From the NCBI RefSeq assembly GCF_001522545.3, contig NC_031783.1, forward strand, positions 1,242,088 to 1,306,087: a stretch of 64,000 bases of DNA. The letters are read 5' to 3'. This DNA comes from Parus major. Its lineage: Eukaryota > Chordata > Aves > Passeriformes > Paridae. The translations under genes were made by a program, and so were the position numbers. A model generated the notes under the pieces. The model ran no database searches. It saw nothing but the letters and a program-made list of their open reading frames with translations, and was not told the DNA's origin. This document shows positions 1 to 24,576 of this stretch, piece after piece. Within the stretch, counting starts at the first letter, position 1. Every line of letters begins with the position of its first letter.

Positions 1-596
1 CCCAGGATACGACCGGCAGGGGCTGTCCCCAGTGTCACCGTGTGCCACAAGCCGTGGCTCTCGGGCTACGGCCACTCTGCCGGGAAACCCGGGGGTGCAG
101 GGAGCTGCCAGCTGTGCCCACCGCAGTCCCCGGGGTGCGAACCCTCCCCGGGAGCCACGGGAACCTCCTGAGCCTCCGCAGCAGCTCCAGCTCCACCAGC
201 GGCCGTGTCCAGAGCTGGCGGCCCAAGGCGGTGGGCGAGCCCCTGTGCCGAGCCCCGGGCAGCAGAGCCCCACGGAGAGGAGGCAGGAGCGAGGTGCCGG
301 GGCTGCCTTGCGGCTCCTCGGGGCAGCCTCACGCCCTGGCCGGGCCCGTCCTCCCCCGAGCGGGGCTGGCACCGCTGCGTGTCGGGGCGCGGGTGGGAGC
401 AGGTCCTCGGGCCAGCAGCATCGAGCACATGATCTGTTGTGGCAGGTTCCCTGCAGCCTGGAGCCAGCCCCGAGCGAGCGCTGGTGATGGCTTTAATTGC
501 TTTCAGATTCGATAGCCCAGCCCGTGACAGCCCGGCCCCAGCTGTGCCGGGCCGGACCCTGCGCGGCCCCGGGCCCGCTGCCCTCGGGTGGAGCCC

Positions 597-624
597 GGGA
601 GGAGGAGGAGGAGGAGGAGAGGAG
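597..624. repeat. (GGA)n simple repeat
   Basis: Short run of GGA/GAG triplets in a GC-rich flank. It produces a poly-Glu or poly-Gly stretch in chance open frames and has no evident coding role. Confidence 0.8.
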
Positions 625-2261
625 CCGTCCTGACTTGGGGTCTTCCTCTTCATCCCATCTCCTTCCTCGTGTGTGTCTGGGTGACCGCCTGAGCCTCGTC
701 CCTGGGGAAACCCAGCCGAGGGACAGTGTGGCACCCTAGGATGGCACGGCAGCCCTGCTGTGAAGCCACCCGGCCATGTGCCACCGTGACCACCAGGTGA
801 GCACCCAGGGCAGCTCCACCCCCGCCCTCTGCAGCTCTGCCGTACCCCCATTCGGAAGGGTGGCGGTGTTGGAGGGCTGTGCTCACCCATCAGAGCTGGG
901 GACGTGGGAGGTGGAGGGTCCGTGATCACTGAGGCACAGGTTGATCCTCTCTGGTGGCTGCTTGTGCCCTCCCAACCCGCACGGCCGTGTCGGGGACAAG
1001 GGGCTGCTCTCTAGGCATCCTGGGCCTGACCCAGACCCTCATCGCACTGGGTGGTGGCCGGGGGGAGCCGGGGGTCTCAAGGTGGGAGGATAAAGGGCCT
1101 CTCATCCCCCATAGCGGCACACATGGGCTGGCCCTGACCCACTGGTGCCTGTGCCTGTTTCCTTCTCCTCTTCCCCGCTGCTGCCGAGGTCCGAGGTACC
1201 TCCCCCCGCTCCAGCGCAGCCCAGGTGGGTGCAGGCAGCTGCGGGATCCGTAATCCCTGCGTGGCACCGGAGTGTGCTCTGGGGGAGCGGGATGAGCACC
1301 CGGCACAGCCCGAGCTCAGCCGTGCTCGGCCCTTCAGCACGGCCGGGGGTCCCAGCCCGAGGCTCGCACGGTGCCGGTGCTGACCGTGCCCTGTGAGCGT
1401 GTCCCGAGTGCGGCCAGCCGGGGGTGCCGGGCTGGCTTCGGGGCTGCCGGCAAGGAGCTCCCATCCCTGTGCCAGCGGCTGCTGCCGGGGAGGGTGAAGG
1501 CTCCTCCGTGGCTCGCCAGCTCCTGGCAGAGGAGGAGGCAGCGGAGGATGAGGAGGGGGCCGCTCGCATCCCGATCCATTATTGCGGGCAGCGCCGGCGG
1601 GCGCCCGGGGCAGGGGCTGCATTATTGACGAAGGGGAAAGCAGGCCGGGGCGCAGGCAGGGACCCTCCTGCAGGGCTCAGCCCCGGGCAAAGCACTTCGC
1701 CTGCGCCGCAGAGCCGCAGAGCTGCCAGGCCTGGCCCGGGGCAGCGGCCGCAGCCGCCGCAGCCGCTCACCGCAGCCCGGTCCTGAGGCCGCAGAGCATC
1801 CCCGGTGCCCCGGCCCGTGCCGAGCCCGGGGCACCCACCGGCAGCCCCGGGAAGGCTGATGGAGGTGGGAGACAACCCCCTTGCGATGCTCACGCTGGCA
1901 CCGGCGCTGCAGCTCTGCCCCCCTCAACCCAGCGCAGCTCTGGTGCTGCTCTTTTTTAAGCTTCCCTCTGTCTCCAGGCGGAGATTTGTGGCGTAAAATG
2001 CACAATATGTTCTATCTGCCCTGTGGGAGCCATAAAATATTCACCAGCAGCTCCCATTATAGTCAGAGTGAATCACAGAGAGCGCTCGAGCCCTCGCTCC
2101 CTGACATTTCCCTCCCCGAGCAGCCGGAGCCCGGCCGGATCCCACAGCAAGGAGCCGCAATTCCCACCTCTGACCCTGGGAGAGAATTCCCCGGGCTCGG
2201 CAGCTCAAGGGGTGGTGACCGTGCTGATGAGACGGCGACTGACTCAGAGAACATCCCAGAC

Positions 2262-2450
2262 TGGTTTGGGATGGAAGGGACATTAAAGTCCATCCCGTTC
2301 CACCCCCCTTCCATGGGCAGGGACACCTCCCACTATCCCAGGCTGCTCCAAGCCCCATCCAGCCTGGCCTTGGACACTTCCAGGGATCCAGGGGCAGCCA
2401 CAGCTTCTCTGGGCACCCTGTGCCAGGGCCTGCCCACCCTTCACTGTCAG
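2262..2450 (-). repeat. CR1 LINE 3' fragment
   Basis: Reads as the reverse complement of a CR1 3' end: GGTTTGGGATGGAAGGGAC, then CCATGGGCAGGGACACCTCC, then the GGCTGCTCCAAGCCCCATCC block and the TTCTCTGGGCACCCTGTGCC block. CR1 is the dominant LINE family of birds. The terminal octamer repeats are missing, so the 3' tip is lost or diverged. Orientation follows the convention that CR1 ends in ATTCTRTG-type repeats. Confidence 0.9.
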
Positions 2451-2770
2451 ATGCCCAGGGAGGAGCAGCACCAGCCCTGCGGGTGGAGGGGACCAGCAGC
2501 GGCAGCAGCAGCAGCAGGGTGGGCTCACATGGCCCTGGCAGCCGGCCCTGCTCACGCTGTCCCACCAGATGAGCTGGGCACCCCTGGGGTGACCTGTGCT
2601 GTCATTTTTGCAGCCACAGCCCCTTGGGTGAGGTGTCAGAGCCGTGCCAGGACACTGGGACAGCCCCTGCCTGCTCCCTGCCTCAGCTGTCACACCTGTA
2701 CCTCTCCTCATCACAGGGCTCGCTACCACAGCGCTCCTCCTCCATCTCCCCTCCACAGCGTCCTGCTGTC

Positions 2771-2799
2771 CATCCTTCCATCCTTCCATCCTTCCTTCC
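2771..2799. repeat. (CCTTCCAT)n simple repeat
   Basis: Pyrimidine-rich short tandem run of CCTTCCAT and TTCC units. Nothing else is seen here. Confidence 0.75.
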
Positions 2800-4246
2800 C
2801 TTGAGCCACTGCTCCCTCCGCCCATCCCCATCTCCCCCTTCAGACCTCAGGCTTAAGACTGACAGAGCCAAGGGATGACAAATTTCCTGATGAAGCAGCA
2901 CCCTCCTCCAGAGCTGATGTGTCAAAGACAATTTTATCTTTTGCCACACAATTATTTGTAATTATAAAGCAGTTAATGCTGCCTCAGCCCTTGGGAATTG
3001 GGCACAATTAGGGTTTGATTTCACCTCCACCCCTTCCATGGCTACACCGCAGCTCTGAGCCTCGGTCCGTGATGTTGGGGGTGTTCTGAGGGTTCCCAAA
3101 GTGTCCAGGCAGAATCATTGCTCACCATGCACGTGTCTTCTCCTGGGAGATGCTGTCCCCTCCGGCAGCAGCCCAGCCGAGTGTCCCCGGCTGCACCGGG
3201 CACGGCCGTGCCGAGCCCCTGGCATGGCAGGACTTGGTCCCAGTGCCTTGGCAGGCCAGCCAGGACATGGAGCCGTGGAGCAGGACACGATCATCCTCCT
3301 GGGCTTGCTCATCGCGACAAAAGCCATCACCAGGTCACCGCCACGTCCCGGCGCGTCCTTGGCACTGAGCAGCGCCGAGCGGGGCGGGGGTCCCGTGGTG
3401 GCCCCAAACCCCCCCGGGACCGCCAGGAGGAGGCAGCGAGGGGCTGCACGGCCTCGAGGGTTAAACCCGGCTCCGCTCCCTGAACAGACTGAGGGAGAGG
3501 AGGGAGCGTGGCAGCGCCCTCCTCGCCAAAATTAACTCTCCATCTGTTTCTCCCTGGCTGAGGCTGATGGCTTGTGACAGGGCCTCCTGAATGCAAAGAT
3601 GTTTCGCCCGGAAAAATCTATTACAAGTTGCTGTAAGAAAGACCGAAATCCTCTCCTTCTGTCTCTCCCTACTGGTCTCAAGGTGGCCACCCCGGGCGAG
3701 AGCGGGCTGGCAGCCGGCCGCCTCCGCTCAGCCGGAAAGTTCTCCCCGCGCCAGGCGGCCCCGCCGCCGGCCAAAGGCACGGAGCAGAGCAGGGGCGCTG
3801 CCCCGGGTGCTGCACCGGGAGGAGGGAGAGCTGCTCCTGCATCCCCAGCCTGGGCACGGTGCCGGGGTGCGGCGGGCACCGCGCTGCCCGGCATGGAACG
3901 GCTGGGGAAACTGAGGCAGGAGCGGGAGAGCATCCAGGCGGATGGTGGGTGCCCTCTCCCGGCCACGGCACAGCCCTGCTCGGCCCATCGCTCATTTTAT
4001 GGGAATTCCTGGATTTTGCTTTTGTTTTGCTTTATTTCCGCCCCTTTCTGTGCTCCCGCACCCGAAGTGCATCGAATTAAACAACAACTCCCAACTCCCC
4101 TTGTTCAGCGCTCAGCTCTCCCCCCAGCACCGTCACTGCTCCACAGAAATGCCTTCAAGACCCATTGCTTTGACCCCCAAACCAGCCCACTCATCCTTTT
4201 TGTCTCTCACAAAACAAAACCAGGCGGCTTCAGTAAAAAACAAAAC

Positions 4247-4252
4247 TTTATT
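4247..4252 (-). terminator. CAPN15: CAPN15 polyadenylation signal AATAAA
   Basis: The plus strand reads TTTATT, so the minus-strand transcript has a canonical AATAAA. It is followed within 10-30 nt by T-rich and GT-rich sequence (GTTTTGTTTTTTACTG), as expected for a downstream element. It lies about 1.8 kb beyond the CAPN15 stop codon on the same strand, with no intervening gene. The cleavage site is inferred near 4229. Confidence 0.8.
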
Positions 4253-4366
4253 TGGTCCGTCAGAACCTGAGTTTGAAAACCACCCATGGATAATTCATAT
4301 CATACAGGGATTACTGATCTGATTTACAATTGATAAAATATCCTATGATTCTGAAGAGCTGGACAG

Positions 4367-4374
4367 TATTTACA
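4367..4374 (-). promoter_or_regulatory. Pumilio-response-element match in the 3' UTR
   Basis: The minus strand reads TGTAAATA, an exact match to the PUM1/PUM2 consensus TGTANATA. It lies about 115-120 nt upstream of the AATAAA in the AT-rich distal UTR, a usual place for such elements. An 8-mer can occur by chance; conservation would decide. Confidence 0.4.
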
Positions 4375-4552
4375 GGGTTAAAAATATTCACAGCTCAGAA
4401 AGACAAAAAGAGAGAGGAGAAAAAAAAGTGAAGGACAAATCATCCCAAGGAGGAAGGAGCTGGAAAGAGAGAAAACAGATCAACAAACAGAAATACGGAC
4501 AGAGCTTGGCTCAGCAGCCCCGGCTGGGGGGGCTGGGAGGATGCCAGGGCAG

Positions 4553-4591
4553 CCCCACCCCCACCACCCCCCACCACCCCCCGCCCACCCA
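4553..4591 (-). other. G-rich tract with quadruplex potential in the 3' UTR
   Basis: The plus strand is C-rich (runs of CCCC, CCCCC and CCCCCC separated by ACCA). The CAPN15 transcript therefore has more than four runs of three or more G separated by short loops, matching the usual intramolecular G-quadruplex pattern. Confidence 0.6.
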
Positions 4592-4870
4592 GCCTCGCAA
4601 CGACCTCCTCAACAAACTCCAGCACCACATCCACCTCCTCGAGCAGTGCCCCCTGATCCCCGGGGGACACAGAGAGACAGGTCAGGCAGAGACCCTCACA
4701 CCCCTGCCCAGCCCAACTCTGCTGGTGCAGGGTTTGGGGTGCAGGGTTTGGGGTGCAGGACCCCCCAGCACGGTCCCTGCCAGAACAGGGTCCAGCATTG
4801 CCCATCACCCCCCCTCAGCTGTAAATCCACACAGCTCAGGCAGGAGACGGTACAGAGGGGAACCCCAAAA

Positions 4871-4903
4871 CACACACACATACACACCCACACACACACA
4901 CAC
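4871..4903. repeat. (CA)n microsatellite
   Basis: Imperfect CA dinucleotide repeat interrupted by TA and CC, lying in the CAPN15 3' UTR. It reads as GT-rich in the transcript. Confidence 0.9.
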
Positions 4904-6043
4904 CATGTCAGAGAGCCACAATGCCCTGAAAATGTGGGGTGCAGCTCCCTCCAGGATCAGCCCCCACCTCGGAGCACCCACAGGGCCAGTGGCACCCCGA
5001 GGTGCAGCCCTCACCTTGTGCTCACTGCCTCCCACAGCCTCTGGAGGAGTGGGCTCTCCTCATCTCCCCCAAAACCACCCCCTCCCCAGCTCATGGACTC
5101 ATGGTAGCTCCAGGGAACTGCTCCCTGACCCCGGGTCTGTACCTGCTGCCCACCCTCCCTGCATGGGGCATGGGGGGCCCACAGGGCAGTGCCGGGGGGC
5201 TGAGCCCAGCTGGGGCCATGGCTTCTCTCCAGGCACTGCTCCCCCGGCCGCCTTTGCATAGTAACACTTGTGTGACAGGGACAGGGGCCCTGGTGCCACA
5301 GCCCCTGCCAGCAGCACCCCGAGGCCTCGCTCCCCACCCGGAGCCAAGGAGGAGGTGGTGAAACCTCTGAGTTTCACCCCAATTACAGCAAAACCCCCTC
5401 AGCAGCAGCTTTCTGCAACAACCCTGTGCCCTCTCGCCCCAGGCCCAGCACCCAGGATGGGTGGAGTGTCCCTGGCTTGGGTGGCACCATGGCAGTGTGA
5501 CCCTGGCACTCCCCAGCCCAGCCTCAGCACCACGCTGGTCCTGGCAGCAGACAAGGAGGACAACAAGACAGCGGGAAGGGCCCAGGGACAGACGGAGGGT
5601 CACACAGACGGACAGACATCAGAGGTATATTCTTCTTGCAGCGCCAGTGCCCTGGCACCACGGGAAGGGGCAGAGTCCTGAGCGTGGTGCCTGGGAAGGG
5701 TCTTGACAGCAACCTCCACCCCCTCCCTCCCCCAGAGTCCCCGGGGCGGGCAGAGGGCACCGGGCCCAGCGCAGGTACAGGGCAGGTGGGATCCTGAGAC
5801 GGCCCCGTGCCCCCAACCGCTCCTTGTAAAGTGCGTGGGGGCAGCGGTGCCAGGGCAGGGGCAGCGGGCAGGGCTGGTGCTGGCCCTGAGAACTCGCCCC
5901 GGCCCCGCAGCGTGGGGCAAAGTGCTGGGGGAGCCACCCCAGCTCTGCCCCACAACTCAGCGCTGCTGGCTCGGGGGGGCACCCTGAGCCAGAGGTTCGG
6001 TGACAGGAACGGGGCAGCGGGGCAGGGAGAGGGAGGCTCTTTG

Positions 6044-18620
<12,577 letters not shown>

Positions 18621-21600
18621 GGAGCCGGGAGAGTGGGAGTGGCTGCAAGAAAGGAGACACAGCGTGAGGCTGAGGCCAGGGCCAACCAATATGCACTGGT
18701 ACCACGTGTTTCCTGGGCTGGCATGGTCAGGACCTTGCTTCCAGGAAGGGGACGACCTTCAGTTCAGTCATTGCTCTACAGGCACTTGCTCCTCTGGCAC
18801 TGATAAATTCTCCAAGTGTATGGCAATGCATTGGCTTCCATCCAAAATGTTCCAGGAAGGGCAAAAGACACAGCCCTGCACCCATTGACCCCATTCTCAC
18901 AGTGGAGGTTGTGCCCTGGTGAGCAAACACACAATCTCCGTGCCCAGCCCTGGCAACTCTGTGAGTCTGCAGGTCATTTGGAACTCTTTGGAGGAGGTGA
19001 CACTCTGCTCTGCCTTCTTGCTGTTCCAGCATCAATGCTTTCCTCCTTCTTTATTTCACCCACCTCCATCTCACTTTCTGTTCCTGTCTCCCTCCTCTCC
19101 TTCCAGCTCCACACCACTTATCCACACTGGGATAACTGTGTTATCCCATACCAGACACCACCAAGCCAAGGAAGGCAGGCTTTGGTGTGCAGAGGTGCTT
19201 TTACCTAGCTGTAGGTTTTGGAGCCAGAAGCTTGGCCCACTGGGAGCAGAAGCTCCATGGGGCACCAGCGCCAGGACAGCTCACCAGCTGTCTTCCAAAG
19301 CTCAGCAAAGAGGGGCACCATGTCCCAGCTCCAGCTGCTTCCCCACTCATCTGTGAAGTAGAGAGGACATAATGCCCTTCTGGCTGCACCAGCCCTTAGT
19401 TTCAACCTCCAATGTTGCCTGGGAATGCCTGAAACCCTGATGGGAGAATGGATCCAACACACAACAGAACCATCTCATCCCAGAGTGGGAAGTCACAATT
19501 ACATTCTCTAGACAGGTTCAATTTTCAGAAAGTGCAGCAGCAGCAGCACCAGGTCCATGGACCATGATGATCCCTGGGTTGCAGAGAGCAGTCTTCCCCC
19601 AGTGCAGCCCTCCCAATGCTTTCAGGATGCCATGTGTGCACTCACACTGAGAACACACCCCAGCCCTGCATGGTGCCCTTTGTCCCCTGCTCGGGGTCAT
19701 TTCCTGCAGCTTGGAGCAAAGGTGGGGCTAAAGCAGTTTTCTGCTTCCTCCTCCTTCACACAAGGACAAACCAGCTCTCCCCCAGTTAAACATGCTCCAG
19801 AAGCCCAGAGCCCTCCCTCCACACACTCCTGCTCCCAGATAAGACGGCCAAGTCCTAAACCCAATGTTGAACCCCAGCTTCAGGTCAGCTGTGCCTCTCA
19901 CCAGCAGAGCAAGTCCCTTCCAACCCCTTCCACCCTGTTCTGCTTGCCTGAGACCACAGGGTCAACTGTGCAGAAGCCTCCAAGTCCATCCCATGCCCTC
20001 AGCTCTTCCCAGGAACAGCAGTCAGACCTCCAGAGACCTAGAGCAGCCTAAGTCATGGGAGCTGCCCCTCAGTGGGCTCACCACTGGCTCCCTCTCCAGC
20101 GTCCCTTCAACTACCAAGTTCAACCACCACACTGCCTGGAACAAAGGGGAGGAGGGTGTTTAATCCCATAAAGGGCAGGCACAGACAGCTCCAAGATGCT
20201 GGTGCAGCCCATGGAAGGAACTGGGTCCTGGCTGGCCTCCAGAATCCCAAGCAGCAGCACCTGCACACGCAGCTTCTCAAAGCTCTGAGCAGACTGCAAT
20301 GCAGCAGCGAGGTCTGGAGGGGCAGAGGATGCAGCCAGAACCCCCCTGGGGAGGAGGGAAGTGACCCTCCCTTTGGCTGGTACGTGAGAAATTCTCCTGG
20401 GAACACTCCAGCAGCAGCAGCAATCCGACCACATTTCCACACCATGCTCCACAGCCACTGGAAGAGCAGCTCCACCTCACAGAGATCAGATTTAACCTTC
20501 AACACCTTTCTTAAATCAAACATTTCTCTAAATAAAGCCTGAAATCAAGAAATCCATTTTATTGCAAGAGAGAGCTTGAAAATTCATTCTGGTTCATACA
20601 AGGTGCCTGCATCATTTGAACTCTGCAAGGTGTTTATTTACTGGAGTTATTCCCAGCTAAGAAAAATATAAACATTGATTTTTCTGCCTCAAGTCCTACA
20701 GCTGGGAGCCACTGTACATTCCTCTCCCCTGTGGCAGCACCATGTCCACAACATCTGAAAGGGAGATCATTCCTCAAGCAGAGGAGGGGAAGGAGCTGCT
20801 GCCTGGCTCTGGCAGCAAATGGGGCCATGAAGGGCACTGTGATCCTGTCACATCCATTTGTCTTACTGGGTGAGCTTCATCAAACCACAGGCATCAGCAA
20901 AAGGCAAGGGAAGGCTGTCAGCAACCTGTGCCATCCACCTCCATCCTCCTGCAGCATTCCATGCTGTTACCTAGTGTACACAGTGCAGGAGAGCACTGGC
21001 TCCAAAAAATCCACCCTGAAATTCAGCTGCCACAGTGCTTTCTGTGGACTGGGACACACAGCCACCAATCTTCCTCCTGCACATACACCCATGGTCCTTC
21101 CCAGCAGGTAAAGGCTTCCAGCAATGCCACCACAGAACTGGGGAAGGAATCACCCTGTCCCTTCCCATAGAGAGGACAAAACCCAGGATAACCTAAAAGA
21201 CAGAAGTACCACTAGAGGGGATGAGCCACATCACCAGACTTGCTTGATGTGGCATCAGCAACAAGCTGCAGGCTCAGGGAAGGCAGCACCATTTCACTTG
21301 GCTGGGTGGGAGATCCAGGCTCCAGGCAGCTGGAAGGGAGATGGAAGCCAGGACACTGAAGTGTCCTGGAATGGCCCTGGGGAGCTGTGACATTTTCTGG
21401 TCACACTGTGCTCTTCCCAGTCCCATCTTCTCAGCCCATGCAACAGGAGTTGGCCCCTAACACTGTCCAACTGCTGCTGGGATTTTCACCTACTTGACCT
21501 TCTCAGGAAAACCAAACAGCCTTCCAGAAGGGCCATCAGCTCTTCTCTCAAAGGTCCTGCAGTGCCTGGGCCACCAGTGTGACAAGCTTTGGCAGGAGAC

Positions 21601-24234
21601 TTCCCTGCCTTCTGTTGCATCGTGGTGCCCTGAACATGATTTTCCTTAAAAGTGAGTGGGAGACACACAGCACAGCAGAGGACATGGGACACGAACCTCC
21701 AGCTGTGCCCCACAGTTCTGGGTTCCCAGCCACCAATCCCCCAGCCTTGGTGACTGACAGGACACCAGCCTGCAGCCTGCTTTCTTCACACCCTTGCCTA
21801 GGACTGATGGACAATCCCAGTCCCTGCCTGGAATGGAATCAAATTTAGGGTCCAAAGATCCCAGAGGGCTCTGGGTTGGAACCTGCCTTTACACAGTCCA
21901 AACCATACCAGAACACAGAGGGTTGCTGCAGCAACAACTTCCTCCCAAAACTGAACTAGCCAAAAGAGAAATCCATCCTCAGCCTGTCCAAGCTCCACAC
22001 TTCTCCTTAAACAGCCTGGCTGGCTCCTTTCCCAACAGGCAACAAGGCTGTGTGAGGAAATAGGGTTATCTCCAGCACCTATTCACCAAGCCCATCTGCT
22101 GCGTGTTAACACAGTCACTCTCCAGCCCCAGCAAACACAACTGACATAAACACTGCCTGCCACCTTCCTGCAGGAGAGGAGCTCCTCTGGAACCAGGGAC
22201 CTGGCAGCACCCACCCACGGGAGGGCTTTCCTGGGGGACACTTCCCAAGGAGAGGGTGACGCAGGGCTCCGCTCCGCAGCCTGGCAGCAGGGAGCTGCTG
22301 GAGGCTCTTTAGGGGTGCACACAAAAAGGGCAGCTTGGGCTGTAAGGAAAGGGTGACAGGCTACAACCCCACACCTCCAACAGCACGGATGGAGCTTCCC
22401 AGCACAGCAGCTTTCCGCAACCAAGGCAGGAGACATCAGCTGGCAGGAGGCACCGCTGTGTTGGCAGGAGTGCCCCTACCTTGGCAATCACAACAGTGTA
22501 ATTATCATGCTTAAAAAGTAATATAGAAAGTACTCAACCAAGCAGGCAGCTTTCAGCACACTGATCAGGTCCCAAGGAACCTCACTGCTCCAGGGACTAA
22601 GAAGGTTCCAGGTGGTCTCCTTCCAAAACCACTTCAGGACAGCGATATCCCTGTCCTGGGCTCTGCTGAGTGATGAGTTTGCTGAGCCCTGCGTGTTCCC
22701 TGCTGCAGAGCCCTGGCCCCTACACAGCCACCAAACTGTCCAGGGATGGCCACCACCTCTGGGCACCATCTGGGACCCAAGACTTCTCTGAAGCAAGGCA
22801 AAACAGGAAGGAACAAGGCAGGGTAAGAAATCGGGAAGTGCCCAAAAACCTGCAGTTTGTGTCTTTCCTGCTGGCAGGGAGCTGGTGAAATGCCAGGGCT
22901 GAGATGTGCAGCTGAGCTCCAGGGCAGGAGATGGCACCCAGCCCTGGGCAGAAGCACCCTGGGCTGCCAGAGAACAGCTTGAGGTGACCTGGGCACCAGA
23001 GTGAGAGATCCCAGGGCTCTGCTGCAGAGCCCACACTGGCAACAGGATTAGAGGAGCTTGTGTCAATCACACACAGCAACACAATCAGGCTGTTTCTCTA
23101 AAAAAAGCTCCTCCAGAGCAGCTAAAGTCTTAAAACTTACAGCTTCGTTTCTCTCCTGCAGTAAATAAACAAATAAATAAAAATCAATTGTTCTAGTCAG
23201 CAACATAAACCCTGAGCTCCCTGACACACAATGCATCCCAGCAAAATCCTCACTGACAAATACAAGAAAAAGCACTAGAATTTTGTGGAAGAAAAATGAC
23301 CAAAAAACCCTAAACAAATTCTGCCTTAATGTCTGTGAGCTGTGAATCCCTTCCCTCAGCCCCATGCTTTCTAGTTAATATTTCCCATTTAATTTTCTTT
23401 CAGTAGCACTATGGAGCCTGACCTAAGAGAGGACATCTGAGCCTTCTCCCACACGGACCTACCACATCTCCAGAGCCAGCAGGAGCAGAAGGCACCTGTG
23501 CCCACCAGGAAGGGGTGCAGGAGGTCAGGAAGCACTCAGAATCCCTCTGGCAGTGCACTGTTAGGAGCACACGTGGGTTGGGATGGTGAAGCCCAGGAGA
23601 GGAGATGCTGTTGGCTGAGCTGACTCACTCTTGCAGAGCCAGGCAAGGGCTGGGAGGCTGGACCTGGAAGGTTGCAGCAGATATACTGGCAGAGCAACAC
23701 AGAAACACGGGGAGCCGGGACTTTCCACTTGGTACAAGTTTCTATAGGAGCATCAGTGTAGACAAACAGTCTCTGATTCACACTTCTGAACCCCCGAGGC
23801 TATAAAGGAAAGTGCCAGCTCCGTGCTGGCATCATCCAAACAGGGCAGGTTGCATAAGTACTTCCAAATCCTACCTCCAAAGTGAAACAAGAAAATAAAA
23901 CAGGGTTTAAAACCAGTGACCTTCACCCCATCCTTCCAGGACCCTTCCAACTCAAGATTTCTGTCTTGCAGAGACATGGACAAAAATAAAGCACCAGAAG
24001 GGACCTGTCTCTTTGCCCTTTTCTCCCAGATCTGCTGAGCAAGGACAGAGACAGCAGAGACCCTCCCCTAACTCAGCCATGCTTTCCACTGCATCAAAGC
24101 ATCCATGCCTGGCAGTGCCAGGTGGTCCCACTGCAATGGCACAAACATTCCCAAAAACCAGAGGCTACACCTCTCTAATTTTGTGTGTGCAAAAGCAGCA
24201 CTGCACTTCCACAAGAGCAAGCATAGAGGATGCC

Positions 24235-24570
24235 AGAGTAACTCAGGTCAGAAGAGACCTCAGGGTGGTCTCCACCCAAAATCCTGCTTCAAGATGAATC
24301 TCTTAAAGGAATTGCAGCAGGTTTAGACAGTCTGGTCTTGAAAACCTCCAAGCATGGAGACTTCAGAACTTCTCTGGGCAGAGACCTCAACTAACTGACC
24401 TTGGGCAGAAACACTTCCCCTTGTATCCAGTCTGATACTCTCTGTTTCATCCTATGTTTGTTCTTTCCTGCCCTCCCACCATGTGCTGCTGTGAAGAGCC
24501 TGGCTCTGACCTCTGGATGATGTGTCTGTAGGCATTGCTAGAGCACCTTCAATGCTTTCTCTCCAGCTGG
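24235..24570 (-). repeat. older, diverged CR1 LINE fragment
   Basis: Contains TCAGAAGAGACCTCAGGGTG, CTTGAAAACCTCCAAGCATG, CTCTCTGTTTCATCCTATGT and GTGAAGAGCCTGGCTCTGAC, all recognisable CR1 blocks but with many changes. It abuts the much better preserved copy that starts at 24577. Confidence 0.7.
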
Positions 24571-24576
24571 AAGTAA

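Larger units (their letters stand above)
1..4228. other. intergenic region downstream of CAPN15
   Basis: No convincing coding exon was found here on either strand. The open frames are long only because the DNA is GC-rich and poor in stop codons; they show no recognisable domain. CpG-rich patches lie at roughly 30-640, 1400-1870 and 3280-3960, and AT-rich islands that stand out from them lie near 490-510, 1985-2110, 2925-3020 and 3530-3660. In mammals the gene downstream of CAPN15 in the same direction is PRR35 (recalled synteny), so these CpG patches could belong to the 5' region of a neighbour whose coding exons lie left of position 1. That is inference only. Confidence 0.6.
4229..6043 (-). 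other. CAPN15: CAPN15 3' untranslated region
   Basis: Runs from the base after the stop codon (6044) to the inferred cleavage site beyond the AATAAA. About 1.8 kb with no intron signals needed. The last 200 nt are AT-rich and have the look of a conserved UTR end, with a Pumilio-type element. The middle contains a G-rich tract in the RNA sense (4553-4591) and a GT-rich microsatellite (4871-4903). Antisense open frames here (for example 4428-5261 on the plus strand) are not genes. The extent is inferred from the single good poly(A) signal; earlier alternative sites cannot be excluded. Confidence 0.7.

Noticed and set aside
1..640. Possible exons of a neighbouring gene in overlapping GC-rich frames
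   Set aside because: No domain, no consistent splice sites, and several equally long frames on both strands.
1881..2804. 307-codon plus-strand frame
   Set aside because: About a fifth of it is an antisense CR1 fragment and the rest has no domain; GC-rich DNA lacks stops.
4428..5261. 277-codon plus-strand frame with Pro-rich and His/Thr repeats
   Set aside because: Antisense to the CAPN15 3' UTR; its composition comes from the C-rich and CA repeats.
19129..19147. GGGATAAC-TGT-GTTATCCC hairpin
   Set aside because: Arms of only 8 bp; expected by chance in 64 kb.
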